Source: Pseudomonas fluorescens
GTDB lineage: Bacteria; Pseudomonadota; Gammaproteobacteria; Pseudomonadales; Pseudomonadaceae
Reading direction: 5' to 3'
DNA: 64,000 nt
Assembly: GCF_001623525.1 (NCBI RefSeq)
Contig: NZ_CP015225.1
Span: forward strand, 2,294,001 to 2,358,000
Part shown: one piece after another, positions 56,001 to 64,000 of the stretch
Position numbering within the stretch: position 1 is the stretch's first letter
How the letters are laid out: the number at the start of each line of letters is the position of its first letter
Notes under the pieces: generated by a model
Seen by the model: only the letters and a program-made list of their open reading frames with translations
The model's database searches: none
What the model was told of the DNA's origin: nothing
Position numbers and translations under genes: made by a program

Positions 56001-56560
56001 AGACTTGCCGTTCACTGCTGCGACTCCTGAGCTTCGCCACCCTTTTTGAAATGGGTCTTGCTGAAGGGGCTATGACCTCTCTGGAGCCTCCCCCAGCCTA
56101 CGGTTTAGCTGCGCGGCGAATGGGAGTGCCTGCGGAACTGTTGTTTGCAGTGGCGCTACAGGAAAGCGGCGTCACGCTGCGAGGCCAACGAATGCCATGG
56201 CCCTGGACGCTCAACATCGCGGGGGGCTCCCGTTATTTTTCCAGAGAATCTGATGCCTGCGACACGCTTCAACGAGCCCTCAAGCAACACCCTCCCTCAC
56301 AAATAGACGCAGGTCTTGCACAGATCAACCTGGGACATCAACGCCATTTTTATCGGCACCCTTGTGAGTTGCTGCGACCTCATCGAAATCTGGAGGTTGC
56401 CGCCACCATCCTGCGTAACCATCACCGCCAGGGCGAAGATTGGCTCCTGGCTGCTGGTCGTTATCACCGCCCGGCAGGCGGACCGTTGGCTACACGCTAC
56501 CGAGATCGCATCCGCAAACACCTGGACCAATTGGCTTCAAAGAGGAGACTGCAACCATGA
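55985..56560 (+). CDS. ICE lytic transglycosylase
   Basis: The 191-residue protein has a signal-like N terminus and an SLT-type domain: LLFAVALQESGVT with the catalytic glutamate, IDAGLAQINLGHQ, and NLEVAATILRNHHRQGEDWLLAAGRYHRP. It would cut peptidoglycan locally so that the transfer channel can cross the cell wall. It overlaps the preceding gene by 16 bases and the next by four. Confidence 0.88.
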   Translation: MVATVKTCRSLLRLLSFATLFEMGLAEGAMTSLEPPPAYGLAARRMGVPAELLFAVALQESGVTLRGQRMPWPWTLNIAGGSRYFSRESDACDTLQRALKQHPPSQIDAGLAQINLGHQRHFYRHPCELLRPHRNLEVAATILRNHHRQGEDWLLAAGRYHRPAGGPLATRYRDRIRKHLDQLASKRRLQP

Positions 56561-56985
56561 AAAATACTGTTGGGTGGATGTGCATTCTTTTAGCACTCGA
56601 TTGCAATCAATGCCTGGCGGACAGAGCGATGCTCCAGTACGCAGAGGACCGCTTTCGCGAAAACGACCTACTGCCGATTCACTCGAAGACCTTGTCCCCC
56701 GGAACCGTTAAACGCAGGCCCCTTAATGCCTCTGGTTTGCCGGCGTTCTTCCTGATCGGAGACGACGCGCTTTCACGATCTTGGCTTAGGCAGCGACTAC
56801 CCCAACTGACCAAGCTCAAGGCCGCCGGGTTGGTCGTTAATGTGGAGTCCAACGCGTCACTCATTCAACTTCGTAAGTTAGCGCCAGGTCTCACCCTGTC
56901 TCCCGTAGCCGCTGATGATCTGGCCCAACGACTGCAACTTCAACACTACCCCGTTTTAGTCACGGCCAGCAGTATCGAGCAGTAA
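56557..56985 (+). CDS. TIGR03765 family ICE protein
   Basis: The start chosen is ATG 56557, with AGAGGAG nine bases upstream. The 142-residue protein has a signal peptide (~residues 1-21) and matches TIGR03765/PFL_4695: LPIHSKTLSPGTVKRRPL, LPAFFLIGDDALSRSWL and, near the end, LQLQHYPVLVTASSIEQ. It is probably periplasmic. It ends two bases before traD. Confidence 0.85.
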   Translation: MKNTVGWMCILLALDCNQCLADRAMLQYAEDRFRENDLLPIHSKTLSPGTVKRRPLNASGLPAFFLIGDDALSRSWLRQRLPQLTKLKAAGLVVNVESNASLIQLRKLAPGLTLSPVAADDLAQRLQLQHYPVLVTASSIEQ

Positions 56986-56987
56986 CC

Positions 56988-59117
56988 ATGACGCACAACC
57001 ATGGCATTGAAACGCTGCTACGACCGGCGGTGGAGTTGTATAGCGTCGCTGCATGCAGCTCCGGGGCGGTTCTATGTATCACAGCGCCGTGGTCATTAGC
57101 CCTGGCGCCTGCTATCGGTGCAGCCGCGGCCTGCGCCTTCGCGGTTCTAGGCGTCATTCGCCTAAACCAGGCATGCACCGTTTTGCGCTATCGCAGGCAG
57201 ATGAGGCGATTGCCTCGCTATAGGATGACCAGCCGTGAAATCCCAGTCAGTCATCAGCGCCTGTTTGTGGGAAAAGGATTTCGTTGGGATCAACGCCATA
57301 CCCACCGACTGATGCAGACTTACCGACCGGAATTCCGACGTTTTGTAGAACCCTCGATTCTGTACAAGTGGGCACGCCGGCTGGAAGCAAGACTTGAATT
57401 TTCCCCTCACCCGTTGAGCCAGCTCCCCCGCCTCACTGGCTGGGACCATCCGCTGAACCCGATGAGGCCATTACCGCCAGTGGGGGGTATGCCACGGCTC
57501 CATGCTGTAGAGCTTCAAGAATTGGATGTCACCCTACCCTTGGGTGAGAGGGTCGGTCACACGCTGGTGCTAGGCACCACTCGAGTTGGAAAAACTCGAC
57601 TTGCCGAGCTATTCATCAGCCAGGACATTCGTCGCGGCGAGGTCTGCATCGTTTTCGATCCAAAGGGTGATGCCGAGCTGCTCAAGCGCATGTACGTTGA
57701 GACCCAACGTGCAGGTCGCGGTGACGAATTCTATGTTTTTCACCTAGGACAACCCACAATCTCAGCCCGATACAACGCCATCGGCCGTTTCGGGCGTATC
57801 ACTGAGGTGGCATCCCGAATTGCCGGGCAACTATCCGGTGAAGGTAACTCTGCTGCTTTCAGGGAGTTTGCCTGGCGCTTTGTCAACATCATCGCTCGTG
57901 CCCTGGTTGAACTGGGCCAACGTCCGGATTACTTGCTGATCCAGCGGCACGTGATCAATATCGACGCGCTATTCATCGAATATGCGGCTCACTTCTTTGC
58001 CGAAAAAGCTCCCAAGGCTTGGGACGTCATCGTGCAACTGGAAGCCAGAATCAATGAAAAAAACACTCCGCGGCACATGATGGGTCGTGAGAAACGGGTC
58101 GTGGCGATTGAGCAATACCTGGCGCAGGCACGTCTGTATGATCCAGTGCTCGACGGACTGCGTTCAGCCGTGCGCTATGACCGGACCTATTTCGACAAGA
58201 TCGTCGCCTCCCTACTGCCTCTGCTGGAAAAACTCACCACGGGTGAGATCGCCCATCTATTGGCTCCCGACTACACCAATCTGAATGACTCGCGACCGAT
58301 CTTTGACTGGATGGAAGTCATGCGCAAACGTGCTGTCGTTTACGTTGGCCTCGATGCACTTTCGGATGCCGAGGTGGCCTCTGCCGTGGGTAACTCCATG
58401 TTTTCGGACCTGGTGTCTGTGGCCGGTCACATCTACAAGTTCGGGGTGGACTTTGGGTTGGATAAAGCAGTGGCAGATAAGAAAATCCCCATCAACCTCC
58501 ATGCCGATGAATTCAACGAGCTGATGGGAGACGAATTCATCCCGATGATTAACAAAGGTGGTGGTGCCGGGATTCAGGTCACGGCCTACACCCAGACGCT
58601 CAGTGATATCGAGGCACGAATCGGAAACCGGGCCAAGGCGGGCCAGGTCATCGGCAACTTCAATAATCTGTTCATGTTGCGCGTTCGTGAAACGGCCACA
58701 GCCGAGTTACTCACCAACCAATTACCCAAGGTGGAGGTGTATACGGCGTCGGTGATGAGCGCTGCTACCGACAGCTCGGACCCGCATGGCAACACTGCCT
58801 TCACTTCAAATACCCAGGATCGAGTCACCGCGACCTCAGTTCCCATGATTGAGCCTGCCCATGTGGTCGCCCTGCCCAAAGGGCAAGCCTTCGGATTGAT
58901 TGAAGGCGGTCAGCTTTGGAAGATTCGCATGCCACTCCCCGCACCCGATCCCGATGAAGTGATGCCCAGGGACCTCCAAATGATGGCCAGCTACATGCGT
59001 AAACGTTACGTCGCGGCGGATGATTGGTTGGATTTAGCAGCAGAGCTTTATCAAGATCCCCCACTGCCTAAGGATCTACTCGAAGAGTCTGCATCGTCCG
59101 AGCAGACCGAAGAATGA
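56988..59117 (+). CDS. traD: Type IV coupling protein TraD (ICE, TIGR03743)
   Basis: The 709-residue protein has two N-terminal membrane helices (~residues 15-60) and a VirD4/TraD-type ATPase. Walker A is VLGTTRVGKTRLAELF (~residue 193), Walker B is LHADEFNELMGDEF (~residue 503), and a TraM/TraG-like segment holds GAGIQVTAYTQTLSDIEAR. It brings the relaxase-DNA complex to the secretion channel and powers transfer. It overlaps the next gene by four bases. Confidence 0.93.
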   Translation: MTHNHGIETLLRPAVELYSVAACSSGAVLCITAPWSLALAPAIGAAAACAFAVLGVIRLNQACTVLRYRRQMRRLPRYRMTSREIPVSHQRLFVGKGFRWDQRHTHRLMQTYRPEFRRFVEPSILYKWARRLEARLEFSPHPLSQLPRLTGWDHPLNPMRPLPPVGGMPRLHAVELQELDVTLPLGERVGHTLVLGTTRVGKTRLAELFISQDIRRGEVCIVFDPKGDAELLKRMYVETQRAGRGDEFYVFHLGQPTISARYNAIGRFGRITEVASRIAGQLSGEGNSAAFREFAWRFVNIIARALVELGQRPDYLLIQRHVINIDALFIEYAAHFFAEKAPKAWDVIVQLEARINEKNTPRHMMGREKRVVAIEQYLAQARLYDPVLDGLRSAVRYDRTYFDKIVASLLPLLEKLTTGEIAHLLAPDYTNLNDSRPIFDWMEVMRKRAVVYVGLDALSDAEVASAVGNSMFSDLVSVAGHIYKFGVDFGLDKAVADKKIPINLHADEFNELMGDEFIPMINKGGGAGIQVTAYTQTLSDIEARIGNRAKAGQVIGNFNNLFMLRVRETATAELLTNQLPKVEVYTASVMSAATDSSDPHGNTAFTSNTQDRVTATSVPMIEPAHVVALPKGQAFGLIEGGQLWKIRMPLPAPDPDEVMPRDLQMMASYMRKRYVAADDWLDLAAELYQDPPLPKDLLEESASSEQTEE

Positions 59118-59863
59118 GCGAACCGTCATCGACAGCGCAACGTCAACAGCGGCAGCAACGGGGATTTGTATTCGGTCTGATTACACTGCCCTTCCGGTTT
59201 GTCGCTGTGTTGTTCGGGTCGCTGCTGCTGAACATCGTGATCGAGTGCATCGGTATGTATGCCTTCTGGCCTGAAGATGGCTGGCGGCATGCAAGACAGA
59301 TGTTTGAATATGAGCTGGGCCAATTGTCCAGTGATTTCAAACGCAGCGTATTGGTGCAAGAACCAGGTCGCAGCGCCAATGCAATTGTCCAGCTGGTGTA
59401 TGAAGGTGTGCTGATCAAGACCGGAATCATCAGGTCTCTGAAAGAAACATCGGAGGGTGCGGCCCGAGCCCACGCTGAAGCGACTCACCAGCCTCATTAC
59501 TACATTGCGCTGCTGTATATGCACCTGGAAAACAACCTGATCGCTGCGGCATTTTGCGTCCTGGTGTTCGTCGTTCGGCTGATGGTGCTGTTTCTCTCAG
59601 TGCCGCTGTTGTTTATGGCGGCTTTCATCGGCTTGGTGGATGGGCTGGTACAACGCGACATCCGTCGTTTCGGTGCAGGTCGTGAGTCAGGCTACGTCTA
59701 CCATCGAGCCAAGGCCTGTGTGATGCCGTTGCTGACATGGCCCTGGGTCGTTTACCTGGCGCTGCCTGTGAGCTTGAATGCTGCCTGGATTCTGTTACCT
59801 GGCGCGATTCTTCTGGCAATCACTCTTTCCCTAGCAGCCAGCAGGTTCAAGAAATATCTCTGA
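59114..59863 (+). CDS. TIGR03747 family ICE membrane protein
   Basis: The 249-residue protein has four predicted membrane helices (FRFVAVLFGSLLLNIVIECIGM, LIAAAFCVLVFVVRLMVLF, VYLALPVSLNAAWILLPGAI and one between) and the family motif GLVDGLVQRDIRRFGAGRESGYVYHRAK. It always follows traD in these elements; its role in transfer is unknown. Confidence 0.88.
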   Translation: MSEPSSTAQRQQRQQRGFVFGLITLPFRFVAVLFGSLLLNIVIECIGMYAFWPEDGWRHARQMFEYELGQLSSDFKRSVLVQEPGRSANAIVQLVYEGVLIKTGIIRSLKETSEGAARAHAEATHQPHYYIALLYMHLENNLIAAAFCVLVFVVRLMVLFLSVPLLFMAAFIGLVDGLVQRDIRRFGAGRESGYVYHRAKACVMPLLTWPWVVYLALPVSLNAAWILLPGAILLAITLSLAASRFKKYL

Positions 59864-59885
59864 CCGCTGCTAGTGATATATCGCT

Positions 59886-59919
59886 GATCAATAGGGTTTT
59901 CTCCCATGACATATTGATC
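59886..59919. promoter_or_regulatory. 8-bp inverted repeat within the transfer operon
   Basis: GATCAATA (59886-59893) and TATTGATC (59912-59919) are reverse complements 18 bases apart, in the 119-base gap before the RAQPRD gene. The gap is the largest inside the transfer operon and may hold an internal promoter. Confidence 0.35.
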
Positions 59920-59982
59920 GCAGCATCAGTACGTCCCCCCTAGCACTATCGGGCTGTCTAACTGGACAGAACGAGCTCAACC

Positions 59983-60321
59983 ATGATCACTCCCTCACCT
60001 CCAACACTCACAAAGGCTACTGGCCTGCTCTTCGCACTCGTAGGAGCAGCCACTGCAACAGCCAATCAGATCGTTGATGAACATACCCGCCTAGCCACCG
60101 TCCTTCGCGAGCTGAAGGCTATCGAGCGGCTCGTCGCTGCCGATGATTTCATCAAGGCCCCCGAGACGGCTCGCTATCACTTTGACTATGTCCGTTTACG
60201 CATGGATATCCATCGTGTCAGTACGGGAATCAAAGACTACCTGTCTCCCAAGCGAGCCTCCCCTCGCGACGCCGGGGCGTTGTACGGCAGTTATTTCGAT
60301 GAAACGGTGCCTCATCAATGA
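59983..60321 (+). CDS. RAQPRD family ICE protein
   Basis: The 112-residue protein has a signal peptide (ending ATATA near residue 25) and the small helical domain of the RAQPRD family, with the signature present as RASPRD (~residues 91-96) instead of RAQPRD. It is probably a periplasmic component. It overlaps the next gene by four bases. Confidence 0.88.
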   Translation: MITPSPPTLTKATGLLFALVGAATATANQIVDEHTRLATVLRELKAIERLVAADDFIKAPETARYHFDYVRLRMDIHRVSTGIKDYLSPKRASPRDAGALYGSYFDETVPHQ

Positions 60322-60551
60322 GCACCGCCCAGATCGCTGCTTTTCAAGCAAACGGTGGCTTCTCACCTTCAATCACCGCCCTGGTTCTGACTTCAACCGT
60401 CTTTGCGGTGCTGTTGCTCTGGGGCACCTGGGCTATACGAACCGCCTATTCCGGCTGGGCTGAGCAACGGCTGAACCAGCGCCAGTTCCTCGGCGTGGTG
60501 ATCCGTTTCATGGCGATGTACCTGGCCCTGACCTACCTCCTCCTTTCGTAA
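60318..60551 (+). CDS. TIGR03758 family ICE membrane protein
   Basis: The 77-residue protein has two membrane helices (ITALVLTSTVFAVLLLWGTWAIRTAY and FLGVVIRFMAMYLALTYLLLS) and matches TIGR03758. Small two-helix proteins at this place are thought to belong to the channel base. Confidence 0.87.
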   Translation: MSTAQIAAFQANGGFSPSITALVLTSTVFAVLLLWGTWAIRTAYSGWAEQRLNQRQFLGVVIRFMAMYLALTYLLLS

Positions 60552-60567
60552 GCCAATGGAATCTTCC

Positions 60568-60927
60568 ATGAATTTTTATATCTCGTGCTCCAAAAGATTC
60601 ACTGTCGTACCAGCCCTTTGGACTAGCGCACTGCCCTCCTTGGCTTTGGCCAAAGGCAAGTTACCGACGATGGAGGACCCATCCCGCGGTGCGGGCAAAG
60701 GCATCATGGATACGATGCAAAACTATGGCTACGACATCGTGATGCTCGTGGCGCTACTAGTGGTTGCGTCCATGTTCATCGGTGTCTGCTATCACGCTTA
60801 CACCCGTTACTCCGAAATTCATACAGGACGATCTACCTGGGGTCAGTTCGGCCTGAGCATCGCGGTGGGTGCAGTCATGCTGGTGGTCGGCATTTGGCTG
60901 CTGACCAAAGCCACCGGGATTTTGTGA
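60568..60927 (+). CDS. TIGR03745 family ICE membrane protein (pilin-like)
   Basis: The start chosen is ATG 60568; ATG 60556 is in frame and cannot be excluded. The 119-residue protein has a signal peptide (ending LALAK) and two membrane helices separated by a short polar loop (IVMLVALLVVASMFIGVCYHAY; LSIAVGAVMLVVGIWLL), as in VirB2-type pilins. It matches TIGR03745 and may form the conjugative pilus. Confidence 0.87.
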   Translation: MNFYISCSKRFTVVPALWTSALPSLALAKGKLPTMEDPSRGAGKGIMDTMQNYGYDIVMLVALLVVASMFIGVCYHAYTRYSEIHTGRSTWGQFGLSIAVGAVMLVVGIWLLTKATGIL

Positions 60928-60939
60928 GGACGACGCACC

Positions 60940-61335
60940 ATGGAGTCTCTACAGAGTGCGCCTAAGGCCACCATCACCTTCCTGCCCCACCGCCTGAATC
61001 GACAACCTGTTGTCGTTCGAGGATTGACCGCAGATGAACTCTGGATCTGCACCGGATTATCAGCGGCAATTGGCCTGATTCTGGGCGTACCGCTAGTCTG
61101 CCTCACCAGCAGCATCGCCATGGTCCCCACCATGATCGTACTGTCGATTGCAGCCGGACTCTTCTTCGGCGGAGGGTTATTACGTCGACAGAAGCGCGGT
61201 CGACCGGAGACTTGGCTCTATCGACATCTCCAATGGAGGTTCGCCACAAAATACCCTCACGTGAGCCGCCAATTGGGTATTCATGGACTCATTACCTACT
61301 CCGGCTTCTGGGTAACGCGTCGAGGTGAGGCATGA
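60940..61335 (+). CDS. TIGR03750 family conjugal transfer protein
   Basis: The 131-residue protein has two central membrane helices (CTGLSAAIGLILGVPLVCL; MIVLSIAAGLFFGGGLL) followed by RRQKRGRPETWLYRHLQWRF, typical of TIGR03750. It resembles TraL/VirB3-size channel proteins. It overlaps the next gene by four bases. Confidence 0.88.
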   Translation: MESLQSAPKATITFLPHRLNRQPVVVRGLTADELWICTGLSAAIGLILGVPLVCLTSSIAMVPTMIVLSIAAGLFFGGGLLRRQKRGRPETWLYRHLQWRFATKYPHVSRQLGIHGLITYSGFWVTRRGEA

Positions 61336-62015
61336 GCCGGTTTAAAAACGAGGTCCTTCACCTGCAATCTCATGTCAGGACGCTGAGGCTCTGCACCGGT
61401 GGGTTATTTCTCGTTGTCGTCGGGTTAGGCGCGGGATGGTGGAATGCCCCACGAGATTTAACCATCCATGTCCCTCCTGACCTGCGCTCTGGCAGCACTC
61501 GTAAGTGGTGGGAGATCCCTCCCGAATCTGTCTACGCATTCACCTTCTACATCTTCCAGCAGCTCAACCGCTGGCCCAACGACGGTGAAGACGACTACAG
61601 CCGTAACCTGCAATCACTGACGGCCTATCTGACTCCCGCGTGCCGATCGTTCTTCCAACAGGACTATGACCAGCGCCGTCGATTAGGTGAGCTCAGAAAG
61701 CGTGTGCGCGGGGTGTATGAGATTCCTGGACGCGGCTACGGGGACGACCCGGAAACCCGCGTCAAAGTAGTTTCAGACAATGACTGGCTGGTTACCTTGG
61801 ACATCAATGCCGATGAGTACCACGGCGCCGAGCAGGTTAAGCGCGCGCTCGTTCGCTATCCCATCAAGGTCGTACGCCTGGACATCGATCCAGAGCTCAA
61901 TCCCTTCGGACTGGCTCTGGACTGCTACGAAGGCACGCCTCAACGCATAACACTGCCCACGTCCTCGGCACCTGCTACACGAACCCTGGACCGTCCGTTG
62001 GGAGATGCCTCATGA
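61332..62015 (+). CDS. PFL_4703 (TIGR03746) family ICE protein, TraE/VirB8-like
   Basis: The 227-residue protein has one N-terminal membrane helix (LCTGGLFLVVVGLGAGWW). The periplasmic domain has the family features KWWEIPPESVYAFTFYIFQQLNRWPNDGE and YLTPACRSFFQQDYDQRRRLGELRKRVRG. It is a probable assembly factor of the inner-membrane channel. It overlaps the next gene by four bases. Confidence 0.88.
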   Translation: MSRFKNEVLHLQSHVRTLRLCTGGLFLVVVGLGAGWWNAPRDLTIHVPPDLRSGSTRKWWEIPPESVYAFTFYIFQQLNRWPNDGEDDYSRNLQSLTAYLTPACRSFFQQDYDQRRRLGELRKRVRGVYEIPGRGYGDDPETRVKVVSDNDWLVTLDINADEYHGAEQVKRALVRYPIKVVRLDIDPELNPFGLALDCYEGTPQRITLPTSSAPATRTLDRPLGDAS

Positions 62016-62899
62016 ATCCATTCGCAACGTCCGTTGTGCTAGGACTGACGCTGATTCTTCCCCTCTTCAAATGCCAAGCAGTGGAGCTAATGCGCTGGGA
62101 GCGGCTGCCTTTGACAGTTCCGCTGGTTGTTGGCGAAGAGCGCGTGCTGTTTGTTGAACGTAATGTACGGGTCGGTATGCCGGCCGAGCTGGGAGATCGC
62201 TTACGAGTCCAAAGTGCTGGAGGAACCGTGTACCTGCGGGCCAATGAACCGATCGAGCCGACACGTTTGCAGCTACAAGACGCGGCAACGGGAGAGCTGA
62301 TTCTCCTGGATATCGCTGCTGAGGTAGCTCAAGCGGGTCAGGCGGCGTTGGAAGCGATAAAGATCGTCGAATCCCCCATAAACCAAGCACACACGAAAGA
62401 TGGCCATTCCGAACCGACAGCCTCTGTCCATGAACATATACAACAAACTCCGGTACCAGTCGTACTGACTCGGTATGCAGCTCAAAACCTATACGCACCG
62501 CTTAGAACTGTAGAACCTTTACCCGGCGTCAGACCCGTTAACCTGCCGGCCGATCTCGCGCTCGACCTATTGATGCCTAGCCTATCAATCAGTGCCAAAA
62601 CGCTCGCTGCGTGGCGGTTGGATGATTACTGGGTTACGGCTATTCGGCTCAGCAATCAAACCCAAGCTCATGTTGATCTGGATCCTCGATATCTGTTGGG
62701 AGATTTCGCGACGGCCACGTTCCAACATCAGTTCCTTGGCCCCAGGGGCACCCCCTCAGACACCACGGTGCTCTACCTCACCAGTCGTGGGCAAGGCATT
62801 GCGGCTGCGTTGATTCCCACGATTAGCCCAATCGATGCCGCCCTGAACCTGCCTCAAGCACTTGGAGCATCGCCGAAGGAGAGGCCAAATGAAAAGTAA
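62012..62899 (+). CDS. TIGR03749 family ICE protein, TraK/VirB9-like
   Basis: The 295-residue protein has a signal peptide (ending FKCQAVEL near residue 24). An N-terminal beta domain follows (MRWERLPLTVPLVVGEERVLFVERNVRVGMP), and a C-terminal one has QTQAHVDLDPRYLLGDFATATFQH and DTTVLYLTSRG. It matches TIGR03749 and is the likely periplasmic ring component next to the TraB-like protein. It overlaps the next gene by 11 bases. Confidence 0.88.
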   Translation: MNPFATSVVLGLTLILPLFKCQAVELMRWERLPLTVPLVVGEERVLFVERNVRVGMPAELGDRLRVQSAGGTVYLRANEPIEPTRLQLQDAATGELILLDIAAEVAQAGQAALEAIKIVESPINQAHTKDGHSEPTASVHEHIQQTPVPVVLTRYAAQNLYAPLRTVEPLPGVRPVNLPADLALDLLMPSLSISAKTLAAWRLDDYWVTAIRLSNQTQAHVDLDPRYLLGDFATATFQHQFLGPRGTPSDTTVLYLTSRGQGIAAALIPTISPIDAALNLPQALGASPKERPNEK

Positions 62900-64000
62900 C
62901 GGGCTGCTCAAATGGTTAATGGTTCCGATGGTGCTGCTTGTGGTGTTGATTCTTGTGAAAGTGTTCTCCAATAAGCCCTCCCCAGCCGAACCGCCAGCGC
63001 TAGAAAACCAGCTCACCGCCGAAGAAATGAAGGCACTGGGACTGGAGGGCGACACGCCAAGCGATACGGTGGCCACGCTGGTCGCTCAGGTCAGGCAGCT
63101 TCGGGCTGAGTTGAAAAGAACCATAAGCGAAAACGAGCTTCGCACGGGTGCCCCCGAATCGTTGGGCCAATTCGCAGATGTCATCGAGCAACGCATTCAA
63201 CTCGCTCTGGAGAATGAACGACAACGAATCCAGGAGGAGAAAAGCACTACCGATGACAGTAACGCTGAGACTCAATGGCTTCTACAAGATCTTCAACGGC
63301 AGCTGAGTACCTTGCAGCAGCCGGATGATCCAGCGGACCTGCCGCTGGGACTAGGCTTGCAGGATGGCGACGGCACGGCATTCAAGAACGGTACTCGCTG
63401 GATTGAGCCCGATGATGCAATACCAAAAGAATCTGCAAACACCTCCAACGAACCGGGTTTCAGCTTCCCGACACGTTTCGGTCCTGCACAGAATCCTCTG
63501 GGCGATGTAGCAAACAATTTCGCCACACGAGCCATCGGAGACCTTGGTAGCCGGCAGCTGAAGCCCACCTATACCGTTCCATCCAATGCCACGTTGATGG
63601 GTTCCGTGGCAATGACAGCGCTCATTGGAAGAATCCCCATCGACGGCACCGTTAATGACCCCTACCCGTTCAAGGTACTGATTGGGGCCGACAACCTGAC
63701 GGCCAATGGCATTGATCTCCCTGAGATCGCAGGTGCGGTCGTCAGTGGTACGGCGTCGGGTGATTGGACGCTGTCTTGTGTCAGAGGTCAGATCCGCTCC
63801 ATCACCTTCGTATTCCAGGACGGCACCATCCGAACCCTACCGGGTGACAGTCGTGAGGAGTCTGCTGGACAGTCCAGGAGCGACTCAAATCATGGGCAAG
63901 AAGGTCTCGGCTGGATCAGTGATCAACATGGCATTCCGTGTGTACCGGGCAAACGGCGAAGTAACGCTCAGCAGTATCTGGGCTCACAGGCCTTGATCAC
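62889..64000 (+). CDS. TIGR03752 family ICE protein, TraB/VirB10-like (partial)
   Basis: From ATG 62889 an open frame of more than 370 codons runs off the right edge. It has one membrane helix (WLMVPMVLLVVLILVKVF), a coiled-coil stretch (TVATLVAQVRQLRAELKRTI; IEQRIQLALENERQRIQEE) and the start of a TraB/VirB10-type beta domain (YTVPSNATLMGSVAMTALIGRIPIDG, SCVRGQIRSITFVFQDGTIR). It should span from the inner membrane to the outer-membrane core complex. The C-terminal part is outside the window. Confidence 0.88.
   Translation, partial: MKSNGLLKWLMVPMVLLVVLILVKVFSNKPSPAEPPALENQLTAEEMKALGLEGDTPSDTVATLVAQVRQLRAELKRTISENELRTGAPESLGQFADVIEQRIQLALENERQRIQEEKSTTDDSNAETQWLLQDLQRQLSTLQQPDDPADLPLGLGLQDGDGTAFKNGTRWIEPDDAIPKESANTSNEPGFSFPTRFGPAQNPLGDVANNFATRAIGDLGSRQLKPTYTVPSNATLMGSVAMTALIGRIPIDGTVNDPYPFKVLIGADNLTANGIDLPEIAGAVVSGTASGDWTLSCVRGQIRSITFVFQDGTIRTLPGDSREESAGQSRSDSNHGQEGLGWISDQHGIPCVPGKRRSNAQQYLGSQALI

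Overview
The window looks like a Pseudomonas chromosome, probably P. fluorescens-like. The evidence is a pqqABCDE cluster with a 24-residue PqqA, an OprB-type porin, a MtlEFGK/MtlR-type polyol uptake cluster and, on the right, the start of a PFGI-1/SPI-7-class integrative conjugative element (ICE). No rRNA, tRNA, CRISPR array, complete insertion sequence or integrase was seen.

Left part (1-14.8 kb): a probable oxidative module built around pyrroloquinoline quinone (PQQ). In order it holds a partial NDP-forming acyl-CoA synthetase (minus strand), a cupin gene that appears frameshifted, an SMP-30/gluconolactonase-like exported protein, a membrane-bound PQQ dehydrogenase of the glucose/quinate/shikimate family, TcuA and TcuB (flavoprotein dehydrogenase plus Fe-S/membrane electron-transfer partner), an OprB-type porin and pqqABCDE. 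A reasonable reading is uptake through the porin, periplasmic oxidation by the quinoprotein, lactone opening by the SMP-30 protein, and later oxidation by TcuAB. The substrate cannot be named from sequence.

Middle part (15-42 kb): a small lipoprotein, then a three-gene RND efflux operon (adaptor, pump, outer-membrane channel) with three clustered palindromes upstream and no local repressor. Next come an orphan XdhC-like protein, two LysR regulators and a cyclophilin-like protein. A four-gene operon follows: a Tat-exported SDR, a membrane-anchored metallo-beta-lactamase-fold hydrolase, an ATP:ADP-antiporter-family (TLC) transporter and a second exported Rossmann-fold enzyme. Then comes a sugar-alcohol cluster: ABC importer mtlEFGK, a short-chain sorbitol-type dehydrogenase, AraC-type MtlR and a PfkB-family sugar kinase. 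It would convert a hexitol to a ketohexose and then to its phosphate. After a methyltransferase, 38.9-41.2 kb is a gene graveyard: an ammonium-transporter fragment, a truncated and frameshifted cation-diffusion facilitator fused back to back to a truncated MFS gene, and a broken small ORF. An XRE-type regulator closes this part.

Right part (42.9-64 kb): the replication/maintenance and transfer modules of an ICE, all on the plus strand. The first block is AlpA, ParB, DUF2857, STY4528, TIGR03761, DUF3158, SSB, topoisomerase III (two apparent frameshifts, both in C runs), a C5-cytosine methyltransferase, an unknown protein, STY4534 and a plasmid-related protein. The transfer genes follow: PilL, an unknown coiled-coil protein, TIGR03759, a lytic transglycosylase, TIGR03765, TraD, TIGR03747, RAQPRD, TIGR03758, TIGR03745, TIGR03750, PFL_4703/TIGR03746, TIGR03749 and TIGR03752 (cut by the window end). 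The ParA and DnaB-like helicase genes that often sit next to ParB in such elements are absent here, and no attachment site could be assigned.

The strongest candidate for an undescribed system is the four-gene operon at 25.7-29.8 kb. It pairs two apparently Tat-exported dinucleotide-binding enzymes with a nucleotide-exchange-family transporter.
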